From positions 1 through 64,000 of the forward strand of contig PERG01000003.1 of NCBI GenBank assembly GCA_002928535.1: DNA of 64,000 nt, given 5' to 3'. This document shows positions 35,488 through 44,431 of this stretch, one piece after another. Origin of the DNA: Methylotenera sp. GTDB taxonomy: Bacteria > Pseudomonadota > Gammaproteobacteria > Burkholderiales > Methylophilaceae. A program made the position numbers and the translations under genes. Under the pieces are notes generated by a model. The model ran no database searches, was not told the origin of the DNA, and saw only the letters and a program-made list of their open reading frames with translations. How positions within the stretch are numbered: position 1 is the stretch's first letter; every line of letters starts with the position of its first letter.

Positions 35488-36030
35488 TTATTTTTCATGC
35501 GTTAACTTTTGCTTGATGGCTTGTTCAATCACCGGTGAAACGAAAGCATGGATATCACCGCCTAGGGTAGCCACTTCTCGAACCAGGCTTGAAGAAATAA
35601 ACATAAACTGTTCTGCCGGTGTCAGGAATAAAGTCTCAAATTGCGGATATAGCTTGCGGTTCATGCCAGCTAACTGAAATTCGTATTCAAAATCTGCAGT
35701 AGCGCGTAAGCCGCGAATCACCATCTGTGCGTTCTGGGTTTGGACAAATTGCATGAGCAATCCGGAAAAGCCGATGACTTCTACATTATCCAGGTTCTTA
35801 AACACAGCTTTAGCATGGCTGACGCGTTCTTCAAGACTGAACATGGTTTTTTTATTGGTATTGCTCGCCACTGCAACAATCACCTTAGGAAATAAACTGG
35901 CGGCACGATGCACCAAATCCTCATGGCCTAATGTCACTGGGTCAAATGTGCCAGGGTAGACAACTTTGAGGGCGCTATGAGGCATTGAAATAGTGGGCGT
36001 TGGAATAATATGCGGTGAGGAATCAGTCAT
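35488..36030 (-). CDS. coaD: Phosphopantetheine adenylyltransferase
   Basis: Penultimate step of coenzyme A synthesis. VVYPGTFDPVTLGHEDLVHR contains the T/HxGH nucleotidyltransferase motif and FISSSLVREVATLGGD the ISSS.VRE signature. From the ATG at 36030 it has 180 residues with a 15-residue N-terminal addition; the ATG at 35985 would give the usual 165. The first start overlaps the rsmD stop (ATGACTGA), which suggests coupling and is kept. Confidence 0.94.
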   Translation of the reverse strand: MTDSSPHIIPTPTISMPHSALKVVYPGTFDPVTLGHEDLVHRAASLFPKVIVAVASNTNKKTMFSLEERVSHAKAVFKNLDNVEVIGFSGLLMQFVQTQNAQMVIRGLRATADFEYEFQLAGMNRKLYPQFETLFLTPAEQFMFISSSLVREVATLGGDIHAFVSPVIEQAIKQKLTHEK

Positions 36031-36604
36031 GGCTCGATTTTAGCAGATGATAAAAAACATTGCCCGCTTTGCCGGCTTTAGTCACTTGCCAGTCCACTTC
36101 GGGTTGCAATGCATATTCAGCTTCCACATAGATCACCCCGTCCTGCTGCAAGTGTGGTTTGAGTAAAGGCAGCAGCTTGGGCAGCCATTGTAGATTGTAA
36201 GGCGGGTCGAGAAATATCAGGCTGAAACGCTGCTGATTGTTGGCAAGAAACTGCACTGCATCCTGTTGGTAGACTTGTGCTTGCGTAGCGTTTAATAAGC
36301 GTTTGTTTTCCAGTAAGGCTTGGAAAGCAGCGGGTGCTTTTTCCACCAAAGTCACGGTGCTGGCGCCACGGGACAGGGCTTCAAAGCCCATCACCCCCGT
36401 GCCTGCAAATAAATCCAGGCAGTTTTGTCCGGTAAGGTCCTGACCCAGCCAATTGAACAAAGTCTGGCGCACGCGATCCGGCGTTGGACGCAGGCCTGCC
36501 ACATCAGGAAATTTCAAGATACGACTGCGCCATTCCCCGGCGTTAATACGTACGCTATTAAGTTTTTTCTGTGCAGCGTGAGCCAATGCAAACCTAATGG
36601 ACAA
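36023..36604 (-). CDS. rsmD: 16S rRNA (guanine966-N2)-methyltransferase
   Basis: SAM-dependent enzyme modifying G966 of 16S rRNA. VRINAGEWRSRILKFP is the RsmD N-terminal signature, then RPTPDRVRQTLFNWL, DLFAGTGVMGFEALSRGA (motif I) and IFLDPPYN (the catalytic DPPY). 193 residues. No ATG precedes the domain; TTG at 36604 is the likely start. Last-base overlap with coaD. Upstream are the two M16 genes on the same strand. Confidence 0.92.
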   Translation of the reverse strand: MSIRFALAHAAQKKLNSVRINAGEWRSRILKFPDVAGLRPTPDRVRQTLFNWLGQDLTGQNCLDLFAGTGVMGFEALSRGASTVTLVEKAPAAFQALLENKRLLNATQAQVYQQDAVQFLANNQQRFSLIFLDPPYNLQWLPKLLPLLKPHLQQDGVIYVEAEYALQPEVDWQVTKAGKAGNVFYHLLKSSHD

Positions 36605-36687
36605 AATAAAATATTATTTTACTATGACTGCAGGCACACCCCGGACTTTTAGTGCAAAAACCTAATGTGGATATTTGCTGAAATAGC

Positions 36688-38013
36688 TTATTTGGCGTTC
36701 ACATCCCCGACAATCACTGTGACAAAGTTTTCGGGTTTAATCCGACGGTTAAACGCATCTTTAATCTGGGCCGTAGTGACTTTTGCAACGTTAGCGTTAT
36801 ATTCATCCAGATAATTCAGCGGCAATTTATAAAAACCAATCACCGCTAGGTAATCAAGAATCTTGCTATTGCTATCGATACGCATAGGAAAGCCGCCGAT
36901 GATATTGGCTTTTGCCGCTTTCAGTTCAGCCTCTGTCACTCCTTTTTTTAGAAATTTGTCTAAGGTTTCATTCACCAATTGAATCGCGTCTTGTGCCTGT
37001 TCTTTTTTAGTTTGCAAGCCAATCTGGAACGGGCCTAACTCGCCCATGGGCATAAAATAACTATATACGCTATAGACCAAGCCACGTTTTTCACGCACTT
37101 CCTCCGTTAAGCGTGAGACAAAACCACCGCCCCCGAGAATGTAATTACCCACATACAAAGGAAACAGATCTGGATCACCGCGCTTAATGCCGGGATAACC
37201 CAGGAGGATGTGTGATTGCGAAGCCGGATGGGCGATGCGCTGTTCCACAGCTTTTGCCGGCAAAGCTACACTCGCGATCGGCATTGGAGTAGCAGATTGT
37301 GGCATGCCACTCACCAGGCTTTCCGCAATCTGGTTGGCTTGATCACGCGTTAAGTCACCTATCATGGCAATCACTGAGCTTTGGGCGCTGTAGTATTGAG
37401 TATAAAAGGTTTGCAAGTCTTCACGCTTAATCTTGGTGACTGTGTCGATCTCACCACTTTCATCGAGGCTATACGGATGCATGCCATACATGGCTTTCAT
37501 AAACGCGCGGTTACCAATACTTTCCGGCTGAGTGGCAGCTTCCTGCAAACCGGAAATAATGCGGGCCTTTTCGCGGCTCAACACACTTTCAGGAAAGTCC
37601 GGCTTCTGCAGGATTTTGGTAAATACATCCAGCGCTTGTTTTTGCTCACGCGCACTGCTTAATGTTCGAAGCTTAAAAGCCGCACGATCTGTATCGAACT
37701 CACCCCCTAAAACTGCGCCTACATCCGCGAGCTGATTTGAAATCGCTTCATCACTCAAGCCTGCAGCGCCTAATGTCATCATGTAACGCGTAATGCCGGC
37801 AACACCAGATTTGTCGGCGGTATCGCGAGAACTCCCTGCTGGGAAATTCACGCTAACATCGACAATCGGCAAATCATGGTTTTCAACAAAATACACATGG
37901 GCGCCGGTGCTGGTTTGCCAATGCTGAATATTAACGGCCGCATGTGCGGTTAAATGCATCACAAATAACAACAAGGTCAACAGTAATCGATTTTTAATAT
38001 TAGATTGGTTCAT
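36688..38013 (-). CDS. M16-family protein, catalytically inactive partner
   Basis: 441 residues with a signal peptide (LLTLLLFVMHLTAHA). The peptidase M16 fold is present, but the zinc motif HxxEH at the usual place is replaced by GITRYMMTLG, so it cannot bind zinc in the normal way. The C-terminal half keeps GGGGFVSRLTEEVREKRGLV, the conserved Arg/Tyr substrate region. It lies 39 bases after the active M16 gene. By analogy with other M16 pairs the two probably form a periplasmic heterodimer. Substrate unknown. Confidence 0.88.
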   Translation of the reverse strand: MNQSNIKNRLLLTLLLFVMHLTAHAAVNIQHWQTSTGAHVYFVENHDLPIVDVSVNFPAGSSRDTADKSGVAGITRYMMTLGAAGLSDEAISNQLADVGAVLGGEFDTDRAAFKLRTLSSAREQKQALDVFTKILQKPDFPESVLSREKARIISGLQEAATQPESIGNRAFMKAMYGMHPYSLDESGEIDTVTKIKREDLQTFYTQYYSAQSSVIAMIGDLTRDQANQIAESLVSGMPQSATPMPIASVALPAKAVEQRIAHPASQSHILLGYPGIKRGDPDLFPLYVGNYILGGGGFVSRLTEEVREKRGLVYSVYSYFMPMGELGPFQIGLQTKKEQAQDAIQLVNETLDKFLKKGVTEAELKAAKANIIGGFPMRIDSNSKILDYLAVIGFYKLPLNYLDEYNANVAKVTTAQIKDAFNRRIKPENFVTVIVGDVNAK

Positions 38014-38052
38014 GTAGTTTCACTCATTTAGTCATGGCAAAGGGTAGCAGCA

Positions 38053-39423
38053 TTAATGGCTATGCGGCTGTCCTTGCGGTTTGGCGTTCGGGTCCAAAGG
38101 CTGGGGATCCAAGGTGGCGATCGTTAAGTTGTCTTTAACCAGGTATTTCTTCGCTACCGCTTGTACCTGTTCAGGCGTGACGGCACGCAATTTATCCGGG
38201 TAATCCAAAATAATTTGCCATGGGAAGCCAGTTGTTTCTATTGTGCCCAACTGCATGGCCTGATAAAACATCGAATCACGTTGATAAACATCCGCAGCAA
38301 TGACGCCTGCTTTAACCCGATCCAACTCTTCTTTGGTCACGCCGGATTGTTTAATATTTTCAATCTGCTGCAGAATTGCCGCTTCAAGTTCAATTACAGT
38401 TTTACCTTCACTTGGTGTGCCATCCAGCTCAAACAAGCTTTGGCGGCTGCGTGACAAAATGTCGTAACCCGCACTAGCGTCAATAGCTAACTGGGTCTCG
38501 CGTACCAGCTTTTGGTTTAAACGTGCAGAAGGATTGCCACTCAACACGCCGGCCAATACTTCCAAAGCATAAGGCTCCCAATCTGATTCAGGGGTTTGGA
38601 GTGCCGGTACATGGTAGCCCATCAGTAAATACGGCAATTTTGCCGGTGCTTTGACGATTACGCGGCGTTCACCAATTTGCGCTGGCTCAGTCTGTGGTTT
38701 ACGCACGGGCAGTTTTTTAGCTTTGATTTTGCCAAAATACTGCTGCGCCAGTCTGTAAACTTCCTGGGCTTTCACATCTCCAACGACCACCAGCGTGGCA
38801 TTATTAGGGGCGTACCAGTTGTGGTACCACTCGCGCGCATCTTCAACCGTCATATTCTCCAGGTCATTCATGAAGCCAACCACTGGGCGTGAATAAGGAT
38901 GGGCACGATAAACCGTTCCTTGAAAAGCTTCATTAACTTTGGATTGAGGTTTATCCTCAGTACGCCAACGGCGCTCTTCCATGACCACTTTAATTTCTTT
39001 GGCGAACTCTTCTTTGGTTAACTGCAGGTTCACCATACGGTCCGCCTCTAACTTAAAAGCAAGCGGTAGTTTGGATTTCTCCAACTGCTGGAAATAGCAC
39101 GTGTAGTCGGTGCCAGTAAAAGCGTTTTCTTTGCCGCCAGCCGCGGCAATCTGGCGTGAGAATTGTCCGGCTTTTACTTGCTTGGTGCCTTTGAACATCA
39201 TATGTTCAAGTACGTGCGCAACGCCGGTTTTACCATTCACTTCATCAATACTGCCCGCGCGGTACCAAAGTTGCGACACCACGACAGGTGAACGATGGTC
39301 TTCCTGTACGATAAGTTTTAACCCATTTTTGAGCTTAAATTCTTCTATTTTTGCTTGTGCTGTGATTGAGTAGAGACAGGGTAGCAAAGCACAAACGAGC
39401 AATAATTTTTTTATGATGGACAT
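38053..39423 (-). CDS. M16-family zinc peptidase
   Basis: 456 residues. Signal peptide (LLLVCALLPCLYSITAQA), then the active site GVAHVLEHMMFKGT (HxxEH) with the downstream Glu in the EVVMEERRWRTED region. The C-terminal domain has the usual SRQSLFELDG strand and a His-containing tail. Periplasmic processing peptidase; substrate not known. It heads M16-M16-rsmD-coaD-fdx, a conserved betaproteobacterial order, and is divergent from ftsY. Confidence 0.92.
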   Translation of the reverse strand: MSIIKKLLLVCALLPCLYSITAQAKIEEFKLKNGLKLIVQEDHRSPVVVSQLWYRAGSIDEVNGKTGVAHVLEHMMFKGTKQVKAGQFSRQIAAAGGKENAFTGTDYTCYFQQLEKSKLPLAFKLEADRMVNLQLTKEEFAKEIKVVMEERRWRTEDKPQSKVNEAFQGTVYRAHPYSRPVVGFMNDLENMTVEDAREWYHNWYAPNNATLVVVGDVKAQEVYRLAQQYFGKIKAKKLPVRKPQTEPAQIGERRVIVKAPAKLPYLLMGYHVPALQTPESDWEPYALEVLAGVLSGNPSARLNQKLVRETQLAIDASAGYDILSRSRQSLFELDGTPSEGKTVIELEAAILQQIENIKQSGVTKEELDRVKAGVIAADVYQRDSMFYQAMQLGTIETTGFPWQIILDYPDKLRAVTPEQVQAVAKKYLVKDNLTIATLDPQPLDPNAKPQGQPHSH

Positions 39424-39641
39424 ATTTAATCTATTTAATGTGTTTAACGAGACAGGCTAAGCATATACCTAGCCACAGACCCAAAGTATAAGGATTTAGT
39501 TCTGTGCAGTTATGCAACTTAAACTTACCGCACTGAGACTTACTATTTATTAGCGTCAATCGATGGCAGTTATCAGCAAATCCAAGCGCGCAAGCTAGCA
39601 AGTTTACGCTAAAATACAATCATTCCAACCCACACTTAATT

Positions 39642-40601
39642 ATGTTTAACCTCTTTAAAAAAAACCCTGCTGCTGAACAGTCCCCTAATCCTCAACCCAG
39701 CTTTACCGAGCGCCTCAAACAAGGTTTAGCGAAAACACGCAAGCAATTTGGTAGTCAAGTTGCTGGCCTATTCAATGGCGGCAAAATTGATGCTGAAGTG
39801 TATGAGGAACTAGAAACCATATTACTTACGTCAGATGTCGGCGTGAATGCCACTGCTAATCTTTTAGCTGATATCAAAACCCGCGTAAAAAGACAAAACC
39901 TAGATGACACAGCACAACTCAAAATTGCATTGAAAGAGTCGTTAACTGATCTGTTATTGCCTTTACAGAAACCGTTGCTCACTGAGCAACATCGCCCATT
40001 TGTCATTATGCTGGCAGGTGTAAACGGCGCAGGCAAAACCACCACCATTGGCAAGTTAGCCCATGCATTTCAAGCGCAAGGTAAATCAGTGCTGATCGCA
40101 GCAGGCGATACTTTTAGGGCCGCAGCGCGTGAACAACTACAAGTTTGGGGCGAACGTAATAATGTACATGTAGTATCACAAACCAGTGGCGATCCTGCCG
40201 CGGTCATGTTTGATGCCATCAATTCCGCACGGGCCAAAAATATTGATATCGTATTAGCAGATACTGCCGGCCGCTTGCCTACGCAGATGCACCTTATGGA
40301 AGAAATTGCCAAGGTAAAACGCGTGATGGATAAAGCATTACCCGGTGCGCCACATGAAGTGTTGTTGGTGCTGGATGCCAATACCGGCCAGAATGCTGTA
40401 ACGCAGGTTAAAACATTTGACGATGCCTTGGGCGTAACAGGTTTAGTGCTTAGCAAGCTTGATGGCACAGCTAAGGGTGGCGTCATTGCAGCGATTGCCG
40501 AAGCAAGACCAATCCCCATTCGGTATATTGGCATTGGCGAGGCTATTGACGATTTACGGCCTTTTAAAGTCGAGGAATTTGTTGATGCCATGTTCGATTA
40601 A
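39642..40601 (+). CDS. ftsY: Signal recognition particle receptor FtsY
   Basis: Membrane-associated GTPase that docks the SRP-ribosome complex. 319 residues with a short basic N-terminus (FNLFKKNP) rather than the long acidic domain of E. coli. The NG domain shows GVNGAGKTTTIGKLAHAF (G1), DTFRAAAREQL, DTAGRLPTQMHLMEE (G3), TKLDG-type LSKLDGTAKGG (G4) and GIGEAIDDLRPF at the C-terminus. ftsE follows after 59 bases. Confidence 0.96.
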   Translation: MFNLFKKNPAAEQSPNPQPSFTERLKQGLAKTRKQFGSQVAGLFNGGKIDAEVYEELETILLTSDVGVNATANLLADIKTRVKRQNLDDTAQLKIALKESLTDLLLPLQKPLLTEQHRPFVIMLAGVNGAGKTTTIGKLAHAFQAQGKSVLIAAGDTFRAAAREQLQVWGERNNVHVVSQTSGDPAAVMFDAINSARAKNIDIVLADTAGRLPTQMHLMEEIAKVKRVMDKALPGAPHEVLLVLDANTGQNAVTQVKTFDDALGVTGLVLSKLDGTAKGGVIAAIAEARPIPIRYIGIGEAIDDLRPFKVEEFVDAMFD

Positions 40602-40660
40602 TGCATGAGTAACTAAGTCCGACACACTTTATGGATCAAGATTAACGATACAATGCCAAC

Positions 40661-41365
40661 ATGATTCAATTCGACCACGTGACCAAACGCTATCCGGGCA
40701 GCAACGAAGCCTTGAAAAATGTCAGCTTGAATATTGAAGCGGGCGAGTTTGTATTTGTTACTGGACACTCGGGCGCCGGCAAAAGCACCTTGCTTAAATT
40801 GATTGCCGCCATTGAGCGCCCAACCGGCGGCACGGTACTGATTGCCAACCAAAATATCAGCAAACTTAAAAGCAATGCCATTCCTTATATGCGTCGGCGT
40901 TTTGGCCTGATCTTTCAGGATCATAAGCTATTGTATGACCGGAATTGTTTTGAAAATGTCATGTTACCTTTGCGCATCAATGGCATTTTCGGTACTGAAG
41001 CGGCAAAACGCAGTCGCGCAGCACTAGATAAGGTAGGACTTCTACATAAAGAAAAAGCCATGCCCATTACATTGTCCGGTGGCGAACAACAAAGATTGGC
41101 AATCGCACGGGCAGTGGTAGGTCGGCCTTCCATCCTTATTGCAGATGAGCCCACCGGCAATCTCGATGCAGTCTACGCGGCAGACATCATGAGTATTTTT
41201 CAGGCTTTTCATCAAGTGGGCGTGACCGTCATTGTCGCCACCCATGATGCTACGGGCATCAGTGCCACGCAAAGAAGGGTGTTGCATATCAACCAGGGTG
41301 AGCTCCACAGCAATGAGGTAATTCAAGCAGCAGATCATACGCAAAATTCAGGATATCCGATTTAA
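40661..41365 (+). CDS. ftsE: Cell division ABC ATPase FtsE
   Basis: ATPase of the FtsEX complex, which drives septal peptidoglycan hydrolase activation. Walker A GHSGAGKSTLLKLI, signature LSGGEQQRLAIARA, Walker B ILIADEPTGNLD and the switch His in VATHD. IQFDHVTKRYPG opens it as in FtsE. 234 residues; the last residues differ from E. coli. Directly abuts ftsX (TAA then ATG). Confidence 0.96.
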   Translation: MIQFDHVTKRYPGSNEALKNVSLNIEAGEFVFVTGHSGAGKSTLLKLIAAIERPTGGTVLIANQNISKLKSNAIPYMRRRFGLIFQDHKLLYDRNCFENVMLPLRINGIFGTEAAKRSRAALDKVGLLHKEKAMPITLSGGEQQRLAIARAVVGRPSILIADEPTGNLDAVYAADIMSIFQAFHQVGVTVIVATHDATGISATQRRVLHINQGELHSNEVIQAADHTQNSGYPI

Positions 41366-42274
41366 ATGAATCATTGGCTAAATCATCATGCGCAGGCATT
41401 CAAGCTGGTACTGACACGCATGCGACAAAACACGCTTTCTTCGTTGTTGATCAGTTTAGTTATCGGGGTTGCCATGTGTATCCCTGCGCTGTTTTATGTA
41501 GGCGTAGATAACCTATCGACTTTGACACATCACATGCAAAATGATAATGAGATCAGCCTATTTTTAAAACTGGATGTGAGCTCGGAAAACATAGAACAGA
41601 TTGAGCAATTGCTTTCCAAGCATCCGAACATCCAAAAACATCGGCTAGTTACCAAAGAAGAAGCCTGGCAACAACTTCAAGCCAAGTCCGATACCAATCC
41701 TGCCATTCAGGAATTGAGTAAAAATCCCCTTCCTGATGCGTTTTTTATCCAAGCCAATAAGGTTGAGCCTGAAGCGTTAGATTCACTCAGATTAGAGATG
41801 CAAGCGATTGAAGGTGTAGATCAAGCAGTCTTTAACGCGGATTGGACCAAACGATTAGCGGTATTACTGGCACTGGGTGAAAAGATTATTTACTTCGTCG
41901 CCGCCTTATTGGCGATTGCATTGTTGGTAATTATCGGCAATACCGTGCGCATGCAGATACTCACGCAAAAAGACGAAATTGAAGTCAGTAAACTCATTGG
42001 GGCTACCAATAGCTTTATTCGGATGCCATTTTTATATGCGGGTGTACTGTATGGTGCATTTGGTGCGCTTTTCGCGATTGTAATGATGGCTAGCATTATC
42101 ATGATTTTCAATCATTCAGTGGCACAACTTTCAGACTTATACAGCAGCGATTTCCGCCTAACCATTTTTGATAGCAAACTCTTTCTTAGCATGACGGGCA
42201 TTGCGATCTTCATTGGCTGGTTAGGATCTTATATTGCGGTTAACCGAGCCATAAGTGCCATGAAAATTGATTAA
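41366..42274 (+). CDS. ftsX: Cell division permease FtsX
   Basis: 302-residue inner membrane protein with four membrane segments: one near residue 30, then a periplasmic domain of about 110 residues, then three in the C-terminal half. MRQNTLSSLLISLVIG and EVSKLIGATNSFIRMPFLYA are typical. It acts with FtsE at the septum and recruits a periplasmic amidase activator. It directly follows ftsE and is followed by a terminator. Confidence 0.95.
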   Translation: MNHWLNHHAQAFKLVLTRMRQNTLSSLLISLVIGVAMCIPALFYVGVDNLSTLTHHMQNDNEISLFLKLDVSSENIEQIEQLLSKHPNIQKHRLVTKEEAWQQLQAKSDTNPAIQELSKNPLPDAFFIQANKVEPEALDSLRLEMQAIEGVDQAVFNADWTKRLAVLLALGEKIIYFVAALLAIALLVIIGNTVRMQILTQKDEIEVSKLIGATNSFIRMPFLYAGVLYGAFGALFAIVMMASIIMIFNHSVAQLSDLYSSDFRLTIFDSKLFLSMTGIAIFIGWLGSYIAVNRAISAMKID

Positions 42275-42299
42275 CATTTGCATTGTTTGAATGTTTTTT
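42273..42299 (+). terminator. Terminator of ftsEX
   Basis: AACATT (42273-42278) pairs with AATGTT (42290-42295) around an 11-base loop, and TTTT follows. The stem overlaps the ftsX stop codon and is AT-rich, so it is of moderate strength. Confidence 0.45.
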
Positions 42300-42302
42300 G
42301 AG

Positions 42303-42752
42303 CTAAACATCTACCACTTTTCTCAAAGCCACGGCATTCATGCAATAGCGTAGGCCTGAAGGTGCCGGCCCATCTGGAAATACATGTCCTAAGTGCGCAT
42401 CACAGGTGTTACACACCGCTTCAATCCTGGTCATGCCGTACTTGCCATCGTTATGATAAGCAATTGCATTGGGCTTGATCGGTTGACCAAATGAGGGCCA
42501 GCCGGTACCAGAATCGAACTTTTGCCGTGCATCGAATAATATCGAGTCACAACATAAGCAGGCGTAGATACCAGGCTCCAGCACGCTACACATATCTGAA
42601 CTAAATGCAGGCTCAGTACCAGCTTCACGGGTAACCCGATATTGTTCTTCGGTCAACTGCTCATGCCACTCCGCTTCTGTTTTACTTATTTTTCTCTCGG
42701 GTGTGGGATTCCCCTCTTGGGCAAACCGTGTCACATCGTTCCATTTCAACAT
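42303..42752 (-). CDS. msrB: Methionine-R-sulfoxide reductase
   Basis: 149-residue MsrB. YACLCCDSILFDARQKFDSG and CNTCDAHLGHVFPDGP provide the two CxxC zinc pairs; GLRYCMNAVAL holds the catalytic Cys. It reduces the R form of oxidised methionine in proteins. GAGGAG lies close upstream of the ATG. Convergent with ftsX. No MsrA domain is fused. Confidence 0.95.
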   Translation of the reverse strand: MLKWNDVTRFAQEGNPTPERKISKTEAEWHEQLTEEQYRVTREAGTEPAFSSDMCSVLEPGIYACLCCDSILFDARQKFDSGTGWPSFGQPIKPNAIAYHNDGKYGMTRIEAVCNTCDAHLGHVFPDGPAPSGLRYCMNAVALRKVVDV

Positions 42753-42840
42753 GATTGACTCCTCATTAGATGGTATTAGCGCGTTATTGATGGATATTGA
42801 TACTTAAAAATGTTTTACGCATCCTCTTATTCCTCACAAG

Positions 42841-43299
42841 TTATTTCCCTTTCCACTCGCGATCCTTATGTTCTGGGCGTTCTTTTTTCTTGACCCAACG
42901 CGTCCAGCCAGGAAAAGACTGCAAACTTAAGGTGCCATAAATAATGGCAGCACATAATCCAGCCAACATATACATGCCGAATGCCGCTGCCATCCCTACG
43001 GCCGCTGTAGCCCATAAGGTTGCAGCAGTCGTGAGCCCTTGCACGTGGCCACGCACTTGCAAAATAACCCCTGCACCGATAAACCCCATGCCGGTGACCA
43101 CTTGTGCCGCAATGCGTGAGGGATCACCAGATACATATTGAGATACTGTACTGAAAGCACAAGAGCCTACTGCGACTGCCATATAGGTACGTATTCCTGC
43201 ATCTCGATCCCTGTTCTCGCGCTCCCAACCTATAATGCCGCCTAGTATCGCGGCAAATATAATTCTGCCAGCCAGCAAAAACTCCAGATTCCAATCCAT
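42841..43299 (-). CDS. MgtC/SapB-family membrane protein
   Basis: 152 residues with about five membrane segments. GGIIGWERENRDRDAGIRTY and MAVAVGSCAFSTVS, then PSRIAAQVVTGMGFIGAGVI, are the MgtC/SapB N-terminal hallmark. It lacks the soluble C-terminal domain of Salmonella MgtC and ends in a basic tail (VKKKERPEHKDREWKGK). The role of such short members is unsure; no Mg riboswitch was seen. Divergent from rpoH. Confidence 0.88.
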   Translation of the reverse strand: MDWNLEFLLAGRIIFAAILGGIIGWERENRDRDAGIRTYMAVAVGSCAFSTVSQYVSGDPSRIAAQVVTGMGFIGAGVILQVRGHVQGLTTAATLWATAAVGMAAAFGMYMLAGLCAAIIYGTLSLQSFPGWTRWVKKKERPEHKDREWKGK

Positions 43300-43436
43300 A
43301 CACCCCCCTTGTTAGTAACTTACGTTTCGACACCATGTTCAATTAAAGTATCCTCGAAATCGATTCTTTATATTAACTATCTATTTGATTACGCATTTTA
43401 TTGTAGACCTCATAAATAGATTGCAACTTTTTCACT

Positions 43437-43463
43437 CTAGCACTCTCATAAGTAGAGTGCTAA
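43437..43463 (+). promoter_or_regulatory. CIRCE operator upstream of rpoH
   Basis: CTAGCACTC-N9-GAGTGCTAA, 17 of 18 bases of the CIRCE consensus with exact 9-base spacing. It lies about 31 bases before the rpoH ATG, a normal operator position for HrcA, which is encoded at 6.1 kb. A TTGCAA (43421-43426) upstream could be the -35 region. Confidence 0.92.
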
Positions 43464-43494
43464 AATAGTAATCTATAGGAGGATTAATTTCTTA

Positions 43495-44361
43495 ATGACT
43501 AACGCTTTGACATTACCTGTATTAACCGCAACAGATAGCCTGGAGCACTACTCCCGTCTTATCAAGGCCTACCCCATCCTGACTGCGGATGAAGAATACA
43601 CGCTTGCCGTGAAATTCAAGGAAGAGAATGACCTTGAAGCTGCTCGTCAGCTAATTGTGTCGCATTTACGTTTGGTAGCAAGCATTGCCCGGGGCTATAT
43701 GGGCTATGGGCTGCCTCAAGCTGACTTGATTCAAGAAGGTAATATTGGGCTAATGAAGGCCGTCAAACGCTACGACCCAGAACGTGGCGTGCGCCTGGTA
43801 TCTTTTGCTATGCATTGGATTAAGGCTGAAATTCACGAATATATTGTACGTAATTGGCGTCTGGTAAAAATCGCTACGACTAAAGCGCAACGTAAACTGT
43901 TTTTTAATTTACGTAGCATGAAAACAGGCCTACATAGCCTGCAACCTGCTGAAGTAGCGCATATTGCCCGCGAGTTAAATGTTAAGCCAGAAGAAGTCTT
44001 GGAGATGGAATCCAGGCTGGATGGTCATGAGATTTCGTTAGAAGCCAACATCGATGACGATAGCGACGAACATTACAGTCCCATTGCATATTTGCAAGAT
44101 GAGGGTTTAGAACCTTTAGAGGCCATCGAAGCTAAACAGAGTGAAATCGCTGACTCGACCGGCTTGGCACATGCTTTGGAAAGTTTGGATGACCGTAGCC
44201 GTCGCGTTGTGGAAGCGCGCTGGTTACAACAGGACAATACCAGCAAAACATTGCATGAACTGGCTGATGAGTTTGGCGTTTCGGCTGAGCGTATCCGCCA
44301 GATTGAACAAAAAGCGATGCAAAAAATGAAAACCTTGATGATCGAATATCGCCAAGATTAA
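43495..44361 (+). CDS. rpoH: Heat-shock sigma factor RpoH (sigma32)
   Basis: 288-residue sigma70-family factor. Region 2 has LIVSHLRLVASIARGYMGYG and DLIQEGNIGLMKAVKRYDPE, then VSFAMHWIKAEIHEYIVRNW. The RpoH box QRKLFFNLR separates it from other sigmas. Region 4 has LDDRSRRVVEARWL and ELADEFGVSAERIRQIE. GGAGG lies 12 bases before the ATG. The CIRCE upstream implies HrcA repression, and the sigma32 promoters of grpE and dnaK in this window are likely targets. Confidence 0.97.
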   Translation: MTNALTLPVLTATDSLEHYSRLIKAYPILTADEEYTLAVKFKEENDLEAARQLIVSHLRLVASIARGYMGYGLPQADLIQEGNIGLMKAVKRYDPERGVRLVSFAMHWIKAEIHEYIVRNWRLVKIATTKAQRKLFFNLRSMKTGLHSLQPAEVAHIARELNVKPEEVLEMESRLDGHEISLEANIDDDSDEHYSPIAYLQDEGLEPLEAIEAKQSEIADSTGLAHALESLDDRSRRVVEARWLQQDNTSKTLHELADEFGVSAERIRQIEQKAMQKMKTLMIEYRQD

Positions 44362-44376
44362 GATTTAAAGTAGGAA

Positions 44377-44410
44377 AATAAAAAAGGCTGCAATTGCAGC
44401 CTTTTTTATT
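44377..44410. terminator. Bidirectional terminator of rpoH and the dynamin-like gene
   Basis: A perfect 34-base palindrome centred at 44393/44394, with GGCTGCAATTGCAGCC flanked by A6 and T6. It would form a hairpin with U-rich tail on either strand and lies between the convergent rpoH and dynamin-like stops. Confidence 0.93.
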
Positions 44411-44431
44411 AAATCAATGCATTACAGATAT

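Noticed and set aside
39431-39619. 62-aa minus-strand ORF in the M16/ftsY spacer
   Set aside because: Intergenic, no ribosome-binding site or domain; more likely promoter region of the divergent genes.
40070-40591. 173-aa minus-strand ORF opposite ftsY
   Set aside because: Shadow of ftsY; Ser/Thr/Ala-rich nonsense composition, inside a well-supported gene.
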